A stretch of 64,000 bases of DNA from Nigrospora sphaerica (GCA_018287875.1 JAGVVL010000001.1:7192001-7256000); one strand, 5' to 3'. Positions 23,119 to 34,164 are shown, counted from the stretch's first letter. Numbers and translations are program-made. Notes: generated by a model from the sequence alone, not told the origin.

Positions 23119-24792
23119 CGGGGGCCAGTGTTGTTCCAGTTGTCAAGGGTGTTTCCAGCGCGGCACGCCCAGAACAAGCTGGGCGAATTCGTACTCAGCT
23201 TGGCGCGGATTACTTGGTCCTAGAGACTTTTTTGTCTGTCAAAACGTTAAGCGTGGTGTATTTAATGATTGAGAAAGTGCAGTTTGGTAATGAGAAATGT
23301 GTAGTTGCGAGGTAGACACGTTCGGAGACGGGGCTAGGCCAATGATCGAAAACACAGGTACCGAAGCAGAAGGAGTCAAATTGGTTTCCGTTCTGGCCAG
23401 CCTGTGAACTCGGCAGACAGTCTTCCGGATTAATTCTGGGAGCGAATACGAACAATCGATTCCATCCCTAATGGCGCGCTGTGGACGTTTAGCTGGAGAT
23501 AAGTCTGAGTTGTGCCTCAGGTGCGTGGAGCAGCATTGTTGAATAAACAATGCCTCTCTATAGACACGGGAACAATCGCGGTCCAGTAACTGGGCGCAAA
23601 TCAAACCACTATTTAACGTATCATGTCGCCAGCGGAGGCGGCAGGTAATAATTGGTGTTTGGCAGATACGTTGGGAGCTCACGTAGTTCAACACTGCGGC
23701 TGCTCCAAGCAATCAGGGGCACTGAAGCCTGCCTAGGTACGTTTGCGATATGCCCTCGCCTGACGTACCCGAGCAATGAAACGTGAAGATAAGTGTCCAA
23801 TTTCAGACAGAATGCAAATGAGGTGTCGGACTTTTTGTCAAGAGCAAAATGGTAACTTAAAGCCAGCTTCCGTGGGCCACATGAAGTCACTCGAGGAAAG
23901 GGCAACCAGAGTCCATGAGCAGCCTCAAGGCAAAGATACCGTACGACCTGCACCCTGATAATTGGAAGCGTTGTTGTTGTTGATGTCCACTGCCGCAAAG
24001 AGCTATAGAAGTTCGAGACGTTTTCAGCCCCCAGGAAGTCAACACGCAAATCCTATCGAACCCGGTAAGCATCTGTCAGAAATAGGTATACATAGTCCGG
24101 CCGTTTCCCACATCCTCAGTCATACCATACGGGAAGTGGAACCGGCATGTTATGAACCATGGAAACACAGTGACTTCTTGTACAATATCTGAGCGGTTCG
24201 TGTGTAGTCTATTATTCATATCAATTTCGGAGTATGGCGACCGGAAATCTAGTATCGCGTGGGGGCAAGCACTCCAGCACGGGCGAAGGTGGTTGGCCTT
24301 TGCCGAGCACGGGATCTAGCAGTCTACACGGCGAAGGCCCTATTTGGATGGCCTCTGTAGTGCCTTCTCTATTGGGCGATTCTCCAGGCGAAATCCTATG
24401 CTCAGTAGTGGCCAAGGCAATTACCTAATTATCGACGCCTAGCCAGCAAGCACTTAGACGGACACGAAAGAAACACCCATGTACGTGCTTCCTGAAATAC
24501 TCACTGTATCCCACATTTCAGTAGAAAGGCGCCTGCCTCATGACACCACGCCGCCGGTGCTTGGGAAGTCGGCTGCCTCTTCCAGCAGGTGTCTGGTTGG
24601 ATGCCGCCACCTGAGTGGTCATTTGACGAGTTCGGAGGTATGGGATGTGGGCAACCGAGTCTCCTGTGCCCTGCGTACCTTTTCAGCCAAGCTTCCATCC
24701 CACATATCCGGACGGGGCCCAGCTGAAGGCTGGCGACAAGGCTTGTGGCGGGAATGTCCAGAGCCAGAAAGGTATGGTTGGCCGCCTGGGTT

Positions 24793-24798
24793 CACGTG
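24793..24798. promoter_or_regulatory. CACGTG E-box (candidate CBF1 site)
   Basis: A perfect CACGTG about 1.3 kb upstream of the start codon of the bHLH gene, whose product is predicted to bind this hexamer. Function is inference. Confidence 0.3.
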
Positions 24799-25289
24799 GT
24801 GCAGTTGGTAGATCAACGGAGGTTGTAAGTAAAAAGTAGGGAGGTATGTACCTAGAAGTAAGTAAGTACTTCCGGTCTCATACCGCGCCGGCACGGGATC
24901 CATCGTTGAATCCTAGGTACGGATGGATATTTTCCCGAGGGAGGGGTGGCGTGGCACTAACCATGGCTTGTGATTGGCGCACCGCCCCTTGTGGTGTGTC
25001 CCCTTCCGCCTCAGGAGTGATCAACTGGGGAAAGCACGGTGCCTCTGCCTCGTGATCGTTCCTTTCCAACTATCATCGCTCCTGCCCATCTCTAAGGCTC
25101 CCATCCGGTTCAAAAGTTGAGGACTCGACTCTCGTGCGAAACCCGGGCTCTGGGTTTTAGGACGTGTTGCGATCCACCTGCTTGCCGATTCCAGAACCCC
25201 CTCCCCTCCAAAAAGAACCATTTTGTTCTGGCCTTGTCGGATCTCCAGGCCCACGATATCGCGATATCCGACCAGAGGTATCGCGCGCT

Positions 25290-25295
25290 CACGTG
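25290..25295. promoter_or_regulatory. CACGTG E-box (candidate CBF1 site)
   Basis: A perfect CACGTG 811 bp upstream of the bHLH start codon, in the context CTCACGTGTT. Function is inference. Confidence 0.35.
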
Positions 25296-25997
25296 TTTTC
25301 TGATCATCTGACTCGACCTTGTTAAACGACGACTGGCTGCAGCTCGAGGTGAGTCCCATCCGTTTCATCGTCGAGTCTCCCCCCGATGCCCACTGCACTC
25401 TGCCTTTCGCCCTGGGGATGCGCCCGCACCCCGACCGTCGCGCTAAGTACCGCTCGCTCGCGGGTCGCCCTTTGGTTGTGACGGGGGCCTTTTTTTTTTC
25501 TATCTTGGGACCACACGGCGCATTTGGCCTCGCGGTGCCCACTGCCCGGCCACCGGACCGTCTGCGATTGCATCGCCTACCGAGTGAACACTTGCCTGCC
25601 GTACATCACACGACAGAGGTCTGCTGCGCTGCGACGGGTGGGCCCCATTTTCTCGTGATGCGTATTGCCTTCATGGATGCCCGCCCGTCCTTCACCGGCT
25701 GTCTCGCGAGCCCACCCTGCCTTGATGCCACGATGTTTTGCCATGCTCTTGAGATGCCACCACCACGCCCTAGAGTACTGTGCCGTGCCCACGGCGCATC
25801 CTTCCCTGCATCACTCCCACTCCTCGCCACAGAGTAATCGGTCCTTGTGAAGAGACGGGCCATTTGACGCTTGGCCAAACTCCTATATGCACCCGCCTGC
25901 CTCGTCGCATCAACGTGGTCGACGGGCACTGCTCATTGCGCTCCTGCACCGGTCCTCTTGTGTGGTGCTGTTGGTTTACTGATAGCGAACTATAGGC

Positions 25998-26003
25998 CAC
26001 GTG
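25998..26003. promoter_or_regulatory. CACGTG E-box close to the bHLH start codon
   Basis: A perfect CACGTG about 103 bp upstream of the start codon, in the context GGCCACGTGCTT. The flank fits the preferred GTCACGTG/CACGTGC-type sites of CBF1-like factors only loosely. It could mediate autoregulation, or lie in the leader. Confidence 0.4.
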
Positions 26004-26105
26004 CTTGGTCAAACCAGCGGCGAGCGGCGCTGCTTCGTGACGTTCATTGGGCCTGCCAGGAGGCATCGTCAGTCGGACAGCATCCACCCCCCGCTCTCAG
26101 GCACT

Positions 26106-27279
26106 ATGGAACCGGGCGGTTACACGCAGACCGAGGCGGCTCTGGAGCAGCTTCGGACTCCGGACCGGGCCTACCTGACAGCAATGGCAGAGGCCGTTAC
26201 TCAAGAGCACGCCGACTATGAGCCCTCCACATCGGCGCCTTCGAGCCCTAGCCAAAAGCGAAAGAGAGGCCTGGCTGACTCGTCCACGCCTGAATCTCGA
26301 CGTGCGAAGCGCACAGTGCCCACCCTGCCCGAGCAGACGGCTGCCGACAACTCGGCAGCCTACGTCGAGAGTGCTGTTGAGGCGGCACAAGCTGCGGCGG
26401 CGGCCAACGTCAGCGCAGCCGACTTCACTGCTCTCCAGCAAGCTGCGGCCGTAGACCACCACGACCACGAGCACCACGAGCACCACGAACACCACGAGCA
26501 CCACGATCATCATGAGCATCATGAGCATCACGAGCACCATGAGATCCACGAATCTTCTGATCCTGCAAATGCATCTAGCACAGCAGCAGCAGCTCTGGAT
26601 TCACTGTATCCCACCATGCATGTACCGCCTTCCACCGAGGAGACGTTCGCTGCACAGGTTTCCAGCGACGCTGGGCGATATCATCACCATGAATTGCCAC
26701 CAGTCGGACCCAACGACATGCTGCACGGCGCCGAGGACGTCCATGACCCGTCCAATTCTGGCATTTCACAACCGCAAGCCCAAACTGTCATAAGGCAGAC
26801 CCCACCCGAAGACCACGTGCAGCCGCAACTCCCCAAACCTGCTGTTGGCTCCGAGGAGTGGCACAAGCAGCGAAAAGACAGCCACAAAGAAGGTAAAGCC
26901 ATGCCGCCGAGGACCCCAATAAGGGTTACGCCTACTAATGTTACGCGAAGTGGAACGCCGGAGACGGGAGACGATCAACGAAGGGATCAACGAGCTAGCC
27001 AAGATAGTCCCTGGCTGCGAGAAAAACAAGGGCTCTATTTTGCAACGCACTGTGAGCTTCATTCAGGAGCTGAAGGCCAACGAGGCCCAACATCTTGAGC
27101 GGTGGACTTTTGAAAAGCTGGTCACCGAACAAGCCCTCCGCGAGCTCAGTGCCTCCAATGACGAGCTGAAGCGCGAGTGCGAAAAGGTCTACAAAGAACT
27201 GAATACCATCCGACAGATCGCCGAGGAAGCTGGGGTAAAGCTTCCACCGCGCAAGGCGCAGCCATCCTCAACCTCATGA
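26106..27279 (+). CDS. CBF1: bHLH-zip transcription factor, CBF1-like (CACGTG binding)
   Basis: Two exons, 26106..26892 and 26951..27279, with a 58-bp intron (GTAAAG, CTACTAATG branch, GCGAAG acceptor) inside the DNA-binding domain; 371 residues. The basic region SHKEVERRRRETINEGINEL has the His, Glu and Arg that specify CACGTG (class B). The helix-loop-helix continues AKIVPGCEKNKGSILQRTVSFIQEL, followed by a coiled-coil/zipper (FEKLVTEQALRELSASNDELK). In yeast CBF1 binds centromere element CDEI and MET gene promoters; in filamentous fungi the orthologue is a sulfur and general regulator. The N-terminal 258 residues are mostly disordered, with a putative nuclear signal (KRKRG) and a His-rich tract at residues 118-149 (20 His of 32, in His-His-Glu units). 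USF/SREBP-like bHLH proteins are the alternative, but SHKEVERRRR favours CBF1. Confidence 0.92.
26457..26552 (+). repeat. Degenerate 9-bp repeat encoding (His-His-Glu)n
   Basis: Repeated CACCACGAG units and synonymous variants (CATCATGAG) encode a tract of 20 His, with Glu and Asp, inside the CBF1-like protein. The synonymous changes between units suggest that the protein tract is old or selected rather than a recent slippage product. Confidence 0.85.
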
Positions 27280-29572
27280 CGCGCGTCACTTTCTGTTACT
27301 CCGCCGGTCACGGCCCTTTATACCCCGAATCCGCCCACGGGCCGTCTTCTAGGGATGCAGCTGCCTGCTTGGAGTTCTTCTGGGCACTGATAGTTTTGAT
27401 TAAGTGTATTGCGTCGTGAATTAGGGAATGGGCCGTTACGGCTTTTACTGCCAACCACAAAAGAGAGGGCAATGGTAACGGTCAGGTAGCTAGGCGTTGG
27501 TGGGACACGTTATGGGAGAGAGATCTATGAATAGCAGACATGGACCTGTGATTCGTACCAAAGGATCTGGGATTTGTACCAAATACTCAGCCTGCAGGCT
27601 CTCTGGCTTTCCTGGTCCGGGGGAGGCTCAGTGGGCGAGAGTAGAGGCCATGTTGAGCAATGTGACTTACTTGTAGTACCTACCTCACAAAATGCTTACT
27701 TCGTATGTATGTATATGTACGGGAGCAGGCTGTTTGCACAGTCTCAACCAGAATCCTTTTGGCCAGCATTGTTTGCCCTGCCGATGGCGGCGCTTTGTCA
27801 GAGTTATGCACAGGTATCTACCTAGGTACGTACCTGTGTAGAAGTGGGTGACTAAAGTACCTACAGATGTGGTCGCATCCATCACTTCAATCACATCTCA
27901 TGGGAGGGTAGCCTGTTAGCTTGTGAACCTGTGCTAATGGGTGATATGGGAAGGACCGGCAAGCAAATGGTTTGCTCTGCCCTGCTCCAGGTTACTTTGA
28001 AGATTCGCTTTTTCACTCCGCCTTCCTTGGGCAGCGAGGGCAGTTCTCGGATGGAACGAGATGGCCCAAGAGGTCGAGCTGGCGGAAGCCTGTTTGCGGC
28101 CGGCTGGAGAACCCTGACAACTGGCGGGTTTGCTTCCTACGTCTTACTCGTGTCTATGAATACAAACCCGTCCTTCGCCGAGTGAGTTGAAGGGAGCGGG
28201 GCGACCAGAGTGTTGGGATGGATTCCTCACAGCGGGACTTACATCATTTGTCCAAGGCCCCCTCTATGCCTGTGATTAACAATGAATCGATGTTAGAACG
28301 GCGGATCAGTCCATGCACTCGACCCCCAGGGCGTTCTAGTTACTGTATACAATGTACGAACACCCAATACACATGTGTATTTACAAAGTCTGCGAGAATT
28401 CCCCTCAGCCCCTCTATCGATAACGGATCCATTCTAACTGGGCGTGATTTGAGGGCAATCACTATGAGAGAGGCATGGATGCACAAAAACCTTGGGGATA
28501 CACTGCATGATTTCAGTGGGTGCTTGTCAGATCCATCAACTTATGTAAGTCATGTACATCCAGCTTTTTCAGGTACTTGTAAGCAAGAGGAAGTAGCGAG
28601 GAGGATGGAGGTACCTATGGGGGCAGGCACGAGTGTTAGCGGCTTTCTCCCCCTCCCAAAAGCGTTCGCCCGCATTAAATCAGTTTCGGCTCGACTAGCT
28701 TTTCTTCACTCCCAATTCTTTCCCTTCCCTCCCTCCCGCCTCTCCCACTCCACACACAACAAATCCCCCCGCCTGTCGGCCAAAGCGACAAACCCTTCAC
28801 ACACATCTCCACTCGAGACACACATCTTTCTCCCTCGCAGTGTCGGCTCATCTGCATATTGTTACCTTCACTGCTACACATTCATCAATCCGCTCTCGAC
28901 CCCGCCCACAACCAATTCCCAAGTCCCGGTCGTGCCTTGGCTGACTGACGGACTGCGACGTGCGGGCGCCTACGCTATCTCTCTCGCCATTCCCCAACAC
29001 AACACCTGTACTGCCTGCTCTGCGCACGCCGGCCATCCCTCGCCTCTGCCCAGCAGCACGTCTTGTTGCGACTTGGCTGCTTGAACCATCCCCTTCATCC
29101 TCGGACAGACACCAGACCCCCACATAGAAGGGTACCGCTCACATTGCTGTTTATGTATCAGCACGACAAGACCGCTGTGTTTAGACACCTTCCCCCTCTC
29201 ACGCTGCAAATCTTTCGCATACCGCGGAATTGCAGTCCCAATATCAGCGCTTTCGGTTGAACCAGCATCTCCTCGCCCTATCGAGTTCATGCCTGCCTAC
29301 GCCCATACGAACGGCATCCCTTTTAGCTCTTCCTATGTTCGCTCCTAGGAACACCGTCCTCCTCTACTGACACCCGGGTCACTCCTAACACCCACGCATC
29401 CCCTGTCGCTTCCAGATGAACATCTAAAGTCTTGTCGCTCCCCTCCTACGTCAAGATCACACCACTTCGTACTGCCGTCACCGCCTCAGTCTGTCCACCA
29501 GCAAGTCCCTGCTCACTTGCAGCTAAATAAACCCCAGTCTTTTTCCACCCGTCGCAGGAAAACATCGCCATC
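27280..29572. other. Intergenic region between the bHLH gene and eIF5
   Basis: Holds the 3' region of the bHLH gene and the eIF5 promoter. A cluster of TACCTAGGTACGTACC motifs lies at 27815-27865. From about 28690 to 29570 the plus strand is strongly C/T-rich, a typical fungal promoter and leader. A GTCGCAG at 29551-29557 just upstream of the eIF5 start could be the acceptor of a leader intron. An open frame at 28218-29084 exists but runs through this C/T-rich DNA and has no conserved motif. Confidence 0.55.
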
Positions 29573-30965
29573 ATGGTCGAGCTCCTGGCCGTCAACCCCA
29601 AGAAGGGGGACGATAAGTTTTATCGTTACAAGATGCAGAGAATCCAGGTCAAAGTCGAGGGCAAGGGCAACGGCATCAAGACTGTTGTTGTCAATCTGAG
29701 CAGTGTGGCCACGTCCCTGGCCCGCCCCGGCTCCCACGTCATCAAGTGGTTCGGCCTGGACCTCGGTGCGCAGACCAACATCGACCCCCCTGATGATCGC
29801 TGGATCATCAACGGCTCCCACGACGCCGAGGTCCTTCAGAAGTCGCTTTATACCTTCATCGAGAAGTTTGTCCTTTGTGACGACTGCGGAAACCCAGAGA
29901 CGGACATCTCCATCAAGGACGATGTCATCCGCAAGGACTGCAAGGCTTGCGGTGCTCGCAGCCGCCCCCTGCCCCCCTCCAACTTGACCAACTTCATCCT
30001 GAAGACGCAGCCCAAGAAGGGCAAGAAGGAGAAGAAGACCAAGGCCGAGCGCCAGGCCGCTCGCCGCGCCAAGCAGTTGGGCCTGCAGAACGGCAACGGC
30101 AACGGCAGCGGTGGTGACGACGACTCGGAGAACGGTTCTAACGAGAACGGTTCTAACGAAAACGGCGAGAAGGAGGAAGAAAACGACGATGGCAGCGATG
30201 ATGAGTTCGCCAAGATCCAGGCTCAGGCTCCCGAAGTGCCCAAGGCCGTCAACGAGGACGAATGGGCTGTCGACATGTCCGAGGAGGCTGTCAAGGCTCG
30301 TCAGAACAACCTTCCCTCCGAGTTCCGTCAAAAGTTGGTCCTTGAAGGTGGCGACGAAGACGAGGAAGCCGAGGGCGGTGGTAACACGGCCTACGATGAG
30401 CTTGGCAACTGGGTCCTGGAAACGGCCAAGGCCAAGGGCGTGGACGCGATTGACGACCTCGAAGTGTACAAGAAGGCCAAGGAATTAGGTATTGAGGCCA
30501 AGTACAAGACCGTCATGGTTCTTGCGCAGACCCTCTTCGACGAGCGCATTGTCGCTCAGATTCCCAAGCGCAAGGGTCTGTTCAAGGCGGTAAGTTGTTT
30601 TCCAGGTGGCCGCGTTCGATGAGATGACAGCTAACAACGTGCAGCTCGTCAAGGACCCCGAGGACGCCAGCAAGATTTCGGAGCGTCACGAGAAGGCCCT
30701 GCTCGGTGGCATCGAGCGCCTTTTGGCAACCAAGGGCAAGGAGGAGGACAATGCGAAGCTCCTGACGCCCGACGTCATTTCCAACGGAATCCTGTACCGA
30801 CTCTACGACAACGAGTTGATCTCGGAAGACTTTGTACGCAAGTGGGGCAAGAAGGCCAGCAAGAAGTACTGCGACCTCTCAACCTCGCGCGAGATTCGCC
30901 GCGGCGCCGAGCCCTTCCTCAAGTGGCTTGACGAGGCTGACGAGGAGTCATCCGAGGAGGAATAA
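29573..30965 (+). CDS. TIF5: Translation initiation factor eIF5 (TIF5)
   Basis: The GTPase-activating protein for eIF2 in the 43S/48S complex; it also acts as GDI and bridges eIF1, eIF2-beta and eIF3. Two exons, 29573..30589 and 30645..30965, with a 55-bp phase-0 intron (GTAAGT, GCTAAC branch, GTGCAG); 445 residues. The N-terminal domain has KFYRYKMQRIQVKVEGKGNG, where Arg18 matches the catalytic GAP arginine (Arg15 of yeast). A zinc ribbon follows, with Cys102, Cys105, Cys123 and Cys126 (CDDCGNPETD, DCKACGARSRPLPP). A Lys-rich segment (KKGKKEKKTKAERQAARR) leads to an acidic linker with a repeated Asn-Gly-Ser-Asn-Glu unit. The C-terminal W2/HEAT domain includes YRLYDNELISEDFVRKWGKK and ends in the acidic aromatic box EPFLKWLDEADEESSEEE. 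All functional elements are intact. Confidence 0.97.
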
Positions 30966-31555
30966 GCGCGGCGGTGCCAGAGTCGCGCACCCCGTTTCCG
31001 CCTCGACATGCTGCGCTTCAGCTCAGGGACTGGGACGGGTGCTCGGGAATGGACCTGTGGCGCGCTTGTTTTTTGGTGTTGATTCGCGAATCTCGTCAGG
31101 ACTCCCTCTCTTGTCCATGGCCCCGGTCCGTCCACGTTCGGTTCTATTTGTGGTGTTGGACAGTTGACAAGTCCGGAGCGGAGACAATGGTTGCATAGAT
31201 TGTTTATCACGGCTAGTTCAGTTGCTTTAGCTCCAATCCACCACACTCTTTTTCCCACTCCGTCTGGTTTTGAATCCTGTGTCAAAGGCGTGTTGCCTTC
31301 ACTACTTCCGAGCACAACCTATGTGACGGTGCCGTGGCATGAACTGCCACGAGAGGCAAACTTGGGGCCATCCTGCGCGGGCCATGAGGTTCGTTAAGAC
31401 CATGCAGGCAGATTAGACTGTGCATTGTAGGCACTGGCCATATCCCCCCCTTTCCTCCCGATCCGCGCCACGAACAGGCTCTCCCCCGAACGTGGACAAC
31501 AAGCTTCTTGGACGAGTCGGTGAACAGCCCCTCGCCCATCCCCTCCGACTGTCCG
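30966..31555. other. Convergent intergenic region, eIF5 / WG-rich gene
   Basis: Holds two 3' untranslated regions. No gene, RNA or repeat is seen. Confidence 0.6.
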
Positions 31556-34164
31556 TCACCACCATGAGCTCTTTCCCCCGGTGGTGGGGCCTGTCGTGTC
31601 CTCCGTGCCCTTGCCCTCGGTCTCCCAGTAGTTGGTAGACTGTGCCGCGTCTGGGTCTTGCCAACCGGCGCCGCCCTGCGGGTTCTTGGAGGCGTCGCCC
31701 CAGTCATCGGGGGTGCCCACCACGTTACCGCCCGTCGAGGGCGGACAGGCGCCCGACGAAGAAGCTCGCGGAGACGTCTGGCCGGCTATGTTGTCGTCGG
31801 GCCATGACTGCGGCCGCGATGAATCAGTAACGGCTCCTGGGCCAGGCGTAATCCCGGCCAGTGGCCGGTAGCGGGATGGACTTACACCGGGAGGGCAGAC
31901 GCTGTTGGTCGGCTGGTGCGTATTGTTGCTCTTGTTGCTGCCGTTCCCGTCGCCACCGACGTGGTTGTTGTTGCCCTGCTCGTTTGCGGTGTTTTGGCAG
32001 GTCATGCCGGTCTGTCCCGTGTTGCTCCCATTGCCCCAGCTGTGGTTTTGGTTAAGGATGTTGTTGTTGCTTCCCGAACCCCCCCAGTTGCTACCGGTTT
32101 GCTCTCCCGCTTTCCACTGGTTGGAGCCTGTTTGCGAACCAGCTCCGCCATTCCAGTTTCCATTCGAGGTGCTGCCACCGCCGACATTGTTGGGTGTTCT
32201 CCAGTCGCCAGCGTTGGCATTTTTGTGGCCATCCTGGCTGTGGTTTGAGGTCTCGTTGCCATCGTTATTGCCCCACTGGTTGGCAATACCGTTGCTGTTG
32301 TTTTCGTTGCGGTTGCCGTTCTCCCAATTGCAATTGTCATTTCCAACGTTGTTATCCCCCCACTGGTTGCTGGCGTTATTGTTGTTGTTGTTGTTGTTAT
32401 TGTCCCAGTTCGAGTTCTCATTTCCAGCGTCATTGTCCCACTGGTTCCTGACATCCATGTTAATGGTGTTGTTTTCGTTGTTCCAGTTGCCAAGGTCATT
32501 CTGATCGGCTCCACCCCAGCCGTTGGAGTCCGCTCTCTGAGAGCCTTGCCCCTTGTCGGGGCTTTTGCTCTTGTTGCTCTTGGGGGAATTGCTGTATTTG
32601 GCAGACAGCCTCTCCAGGAAGTCGTTTATGCCTTTGGAGTCGTGGGCGCCCCAAGTGCCGTTTCCCTGGCCATCGGCCCCATTCATAGCGCTGGGGTGAA
32701 CGCCTTGCCATAGCGTCTCCGTATCCCTCCGCAGCTTGGAAGCAACCGATGCATTGCCTCCATTGGAGCTGGGCTTTTTGGGCGGCGCAGAAACGTTCAG
32801 GGGGGGGGCCGAGTTCACAGCAGCCGCTTTCGCCTTCTTTCGCTCGGTAGCGCTGGCGCTTGGCGAGGCGGCGGCATCGCCCCCGCCCGCCATCGCGGTT
32901 CCGTAACCTTGAAACCACGGCCTTGCGCCGGGAGTACCAGGGGCTAGAGGGGCTGGGGTCACCGGCGGGTTTACCGGCTGTCCCTGGGGTCCCTGGGCCA
33001 TCTGGGCCACCTGCGGCGCGGCAACTGGGGGCTGTGCTTGTCCGTTTGCGAAGCCGTAGTACCAGGGGTTGTTGGTAGGATGTGGCAATCCCACCGGCAA
33101 CGGCTGGTGGTTGTAAGTCCGCTGGGGATAAAGACGGCCGTAGGGGTTTGAGTACGCAGGACCATGGTACATACGCATCACTCCATTCTGGGGATCGTAA
33201 AATGCATTGGGTTTAGGGTCGTCGGCGGCCTCTACCGCGTGCTCGATCTGAAGAACGGATGAGCGGACGGGCATCAGCAAGTCGGGCTGGCGAATATCGA
33301 CAGGGGGCTGGGAGGGCGGGAGCTTCGCCTTTTTGTCTTTGGGGTTTTTCTTCTCCTTCTTCTCCTTCTTCTCCGTCTTCTCCGTCTTCTCCTTTCTCTG
33401 AATCTTCTTTCCTAGCTGGTCGTCGGCAGCGGAGCTCTCCGTGCCGTCGCTGGTCTCGGTATCATCTACCATCAAGTCAGCGCCTTGTCCGTTCTTCGTA
33501 CCCTTCCTCCTGAATTTCCTCTACACGGGTTCCTACCAATCCCACGGCTAGAGCTCTTCCTTGCGTCACTGTCAGCCGGGGCCTTGGGCCCCCCGTTTGC
33601 AGCTTTCTTGCGCTTGTTCTTTTTCGTCTTGGGCTTGGTCTTGGGCTCCTTCGGTGCGTCAGAACCGGACTCAACGGCGGTTTCTAAATCATCCTCGGTG
33701 GCTTTCTTGTTCTTGTCTTGTGTGGCGCCCCGGGCCTTTTCGGCCTTTCGTTGCTTGTGCCTTGCGTGAGTAACTTCATCGATCTTTGCTTGCTTCTTCT
33801 TCCTCCCGGTGTCGCATTTGCTGCAGGGGCAGTCGCTATCGGAAACTTCCTCGGTGTCCGCTCCGGTGCCTGTGGTATCCGTGTCGGTCGTGGCATCCGA
33901 AGATTCACCCAGGGACTCCTCAGCCGCCGCCGCAGAAGGTAGTTTCAGTGCTGACTTGCGTGGTTCGACCTCCTCGAAGCGCACCTTCTTGGATGGGCAA
34001 GGATGCCGACGGGATACCGTCAAGGCGACCGTCTCCTCGCCCGAGTCTTCGTCCGCGGACCAGTCAAGTCGCGCGATGCGCCGGGGCCCGCGAGGCCTTC
34101 GCGGGCTATTGGGCAGATTGCGGCCGACGACCCATTCCAGGAACGAATTTGGGCCTTTCGCCAT
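31556..34164 (-). CDS. Trp-Gly/Asn-rich disordered (prion-like) protein
   Basis: Three exons are proposed: 34164..33537, 33465..31886 and 31807..31556, giving 819 residues. Intron 1 (71 bp) has donor GTAGGA, branch GCTGAC and acceptor GGTAG; it joins two frames that otherwise look like overlapping genes. Intron 2 (78 bp) has a consensus GTAAGT donor, TACTGAT and GCAG; it is in frame, so retention would add 26 residues. The N-terminus (MAKGPNSFLEWVVGRNLPNS) is followed by KKVRFEEVEPRKSALK, acidic Ser/Thr-rich sequence, a CPCSKC motif and long Lys/Glu-rich stretches. A Pro/Tyr-rich segment (RMYHGPAYSNPYGRLYPQ) precedes about 250 Asn/Gly-rich residues with a poly-Asn run and about 20 Trp, at least seven in Trp-Gly (NQWGDN, NQWGNN, SNWGGS, HSWGNG, DDWGDA). 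No family is recognised. Such composition is seen in Argonaute-binding WG/GW proteins and in prion-like condensate proteins. Confidence 0.78.

Larger units (their letters stand above)
23119..26105. other. Divergent intergenic region upstream of the bHLH gene
   Basis: About 3 kb with no supported gene. The part from 23.2 to 24.5 kb is visibly lower in GC than the genes; the part from 25 kb is pyrimidine-rich and probably forms the promoter and leader of the bHLH gene. Open frames at about 23239-24049 (minus) and 25319-25837 (plus) have no recognisable motif. Three CACGTG hexamers (24793, 25290, 25998) are listed separately. TACCTAGAAGTA and TCCTAGGTAC motifs occur near 24846 and 24911. Confidence 0.55.

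Noticed and set aside
25319..25837. 172-codon frame upstream of the bHLH gene
   Set aside because: No recognisable motif, an antisense frame of similar length, and a position in the likely promoter/leader.
28218..29084. 288-codon ATG-initiated open frame, plus strand
   Set aside because: Its second half runs through C/T-rich promoter DNA of eIF5, composition changes along the frame, and no domain or repeated motif is seen.
33472..33477. Two separate overlapping genes coupled by TGATG
   Set aside because: A well-formed 71-bp intron joins the two frames in phase, which is far more likely in a fungus.
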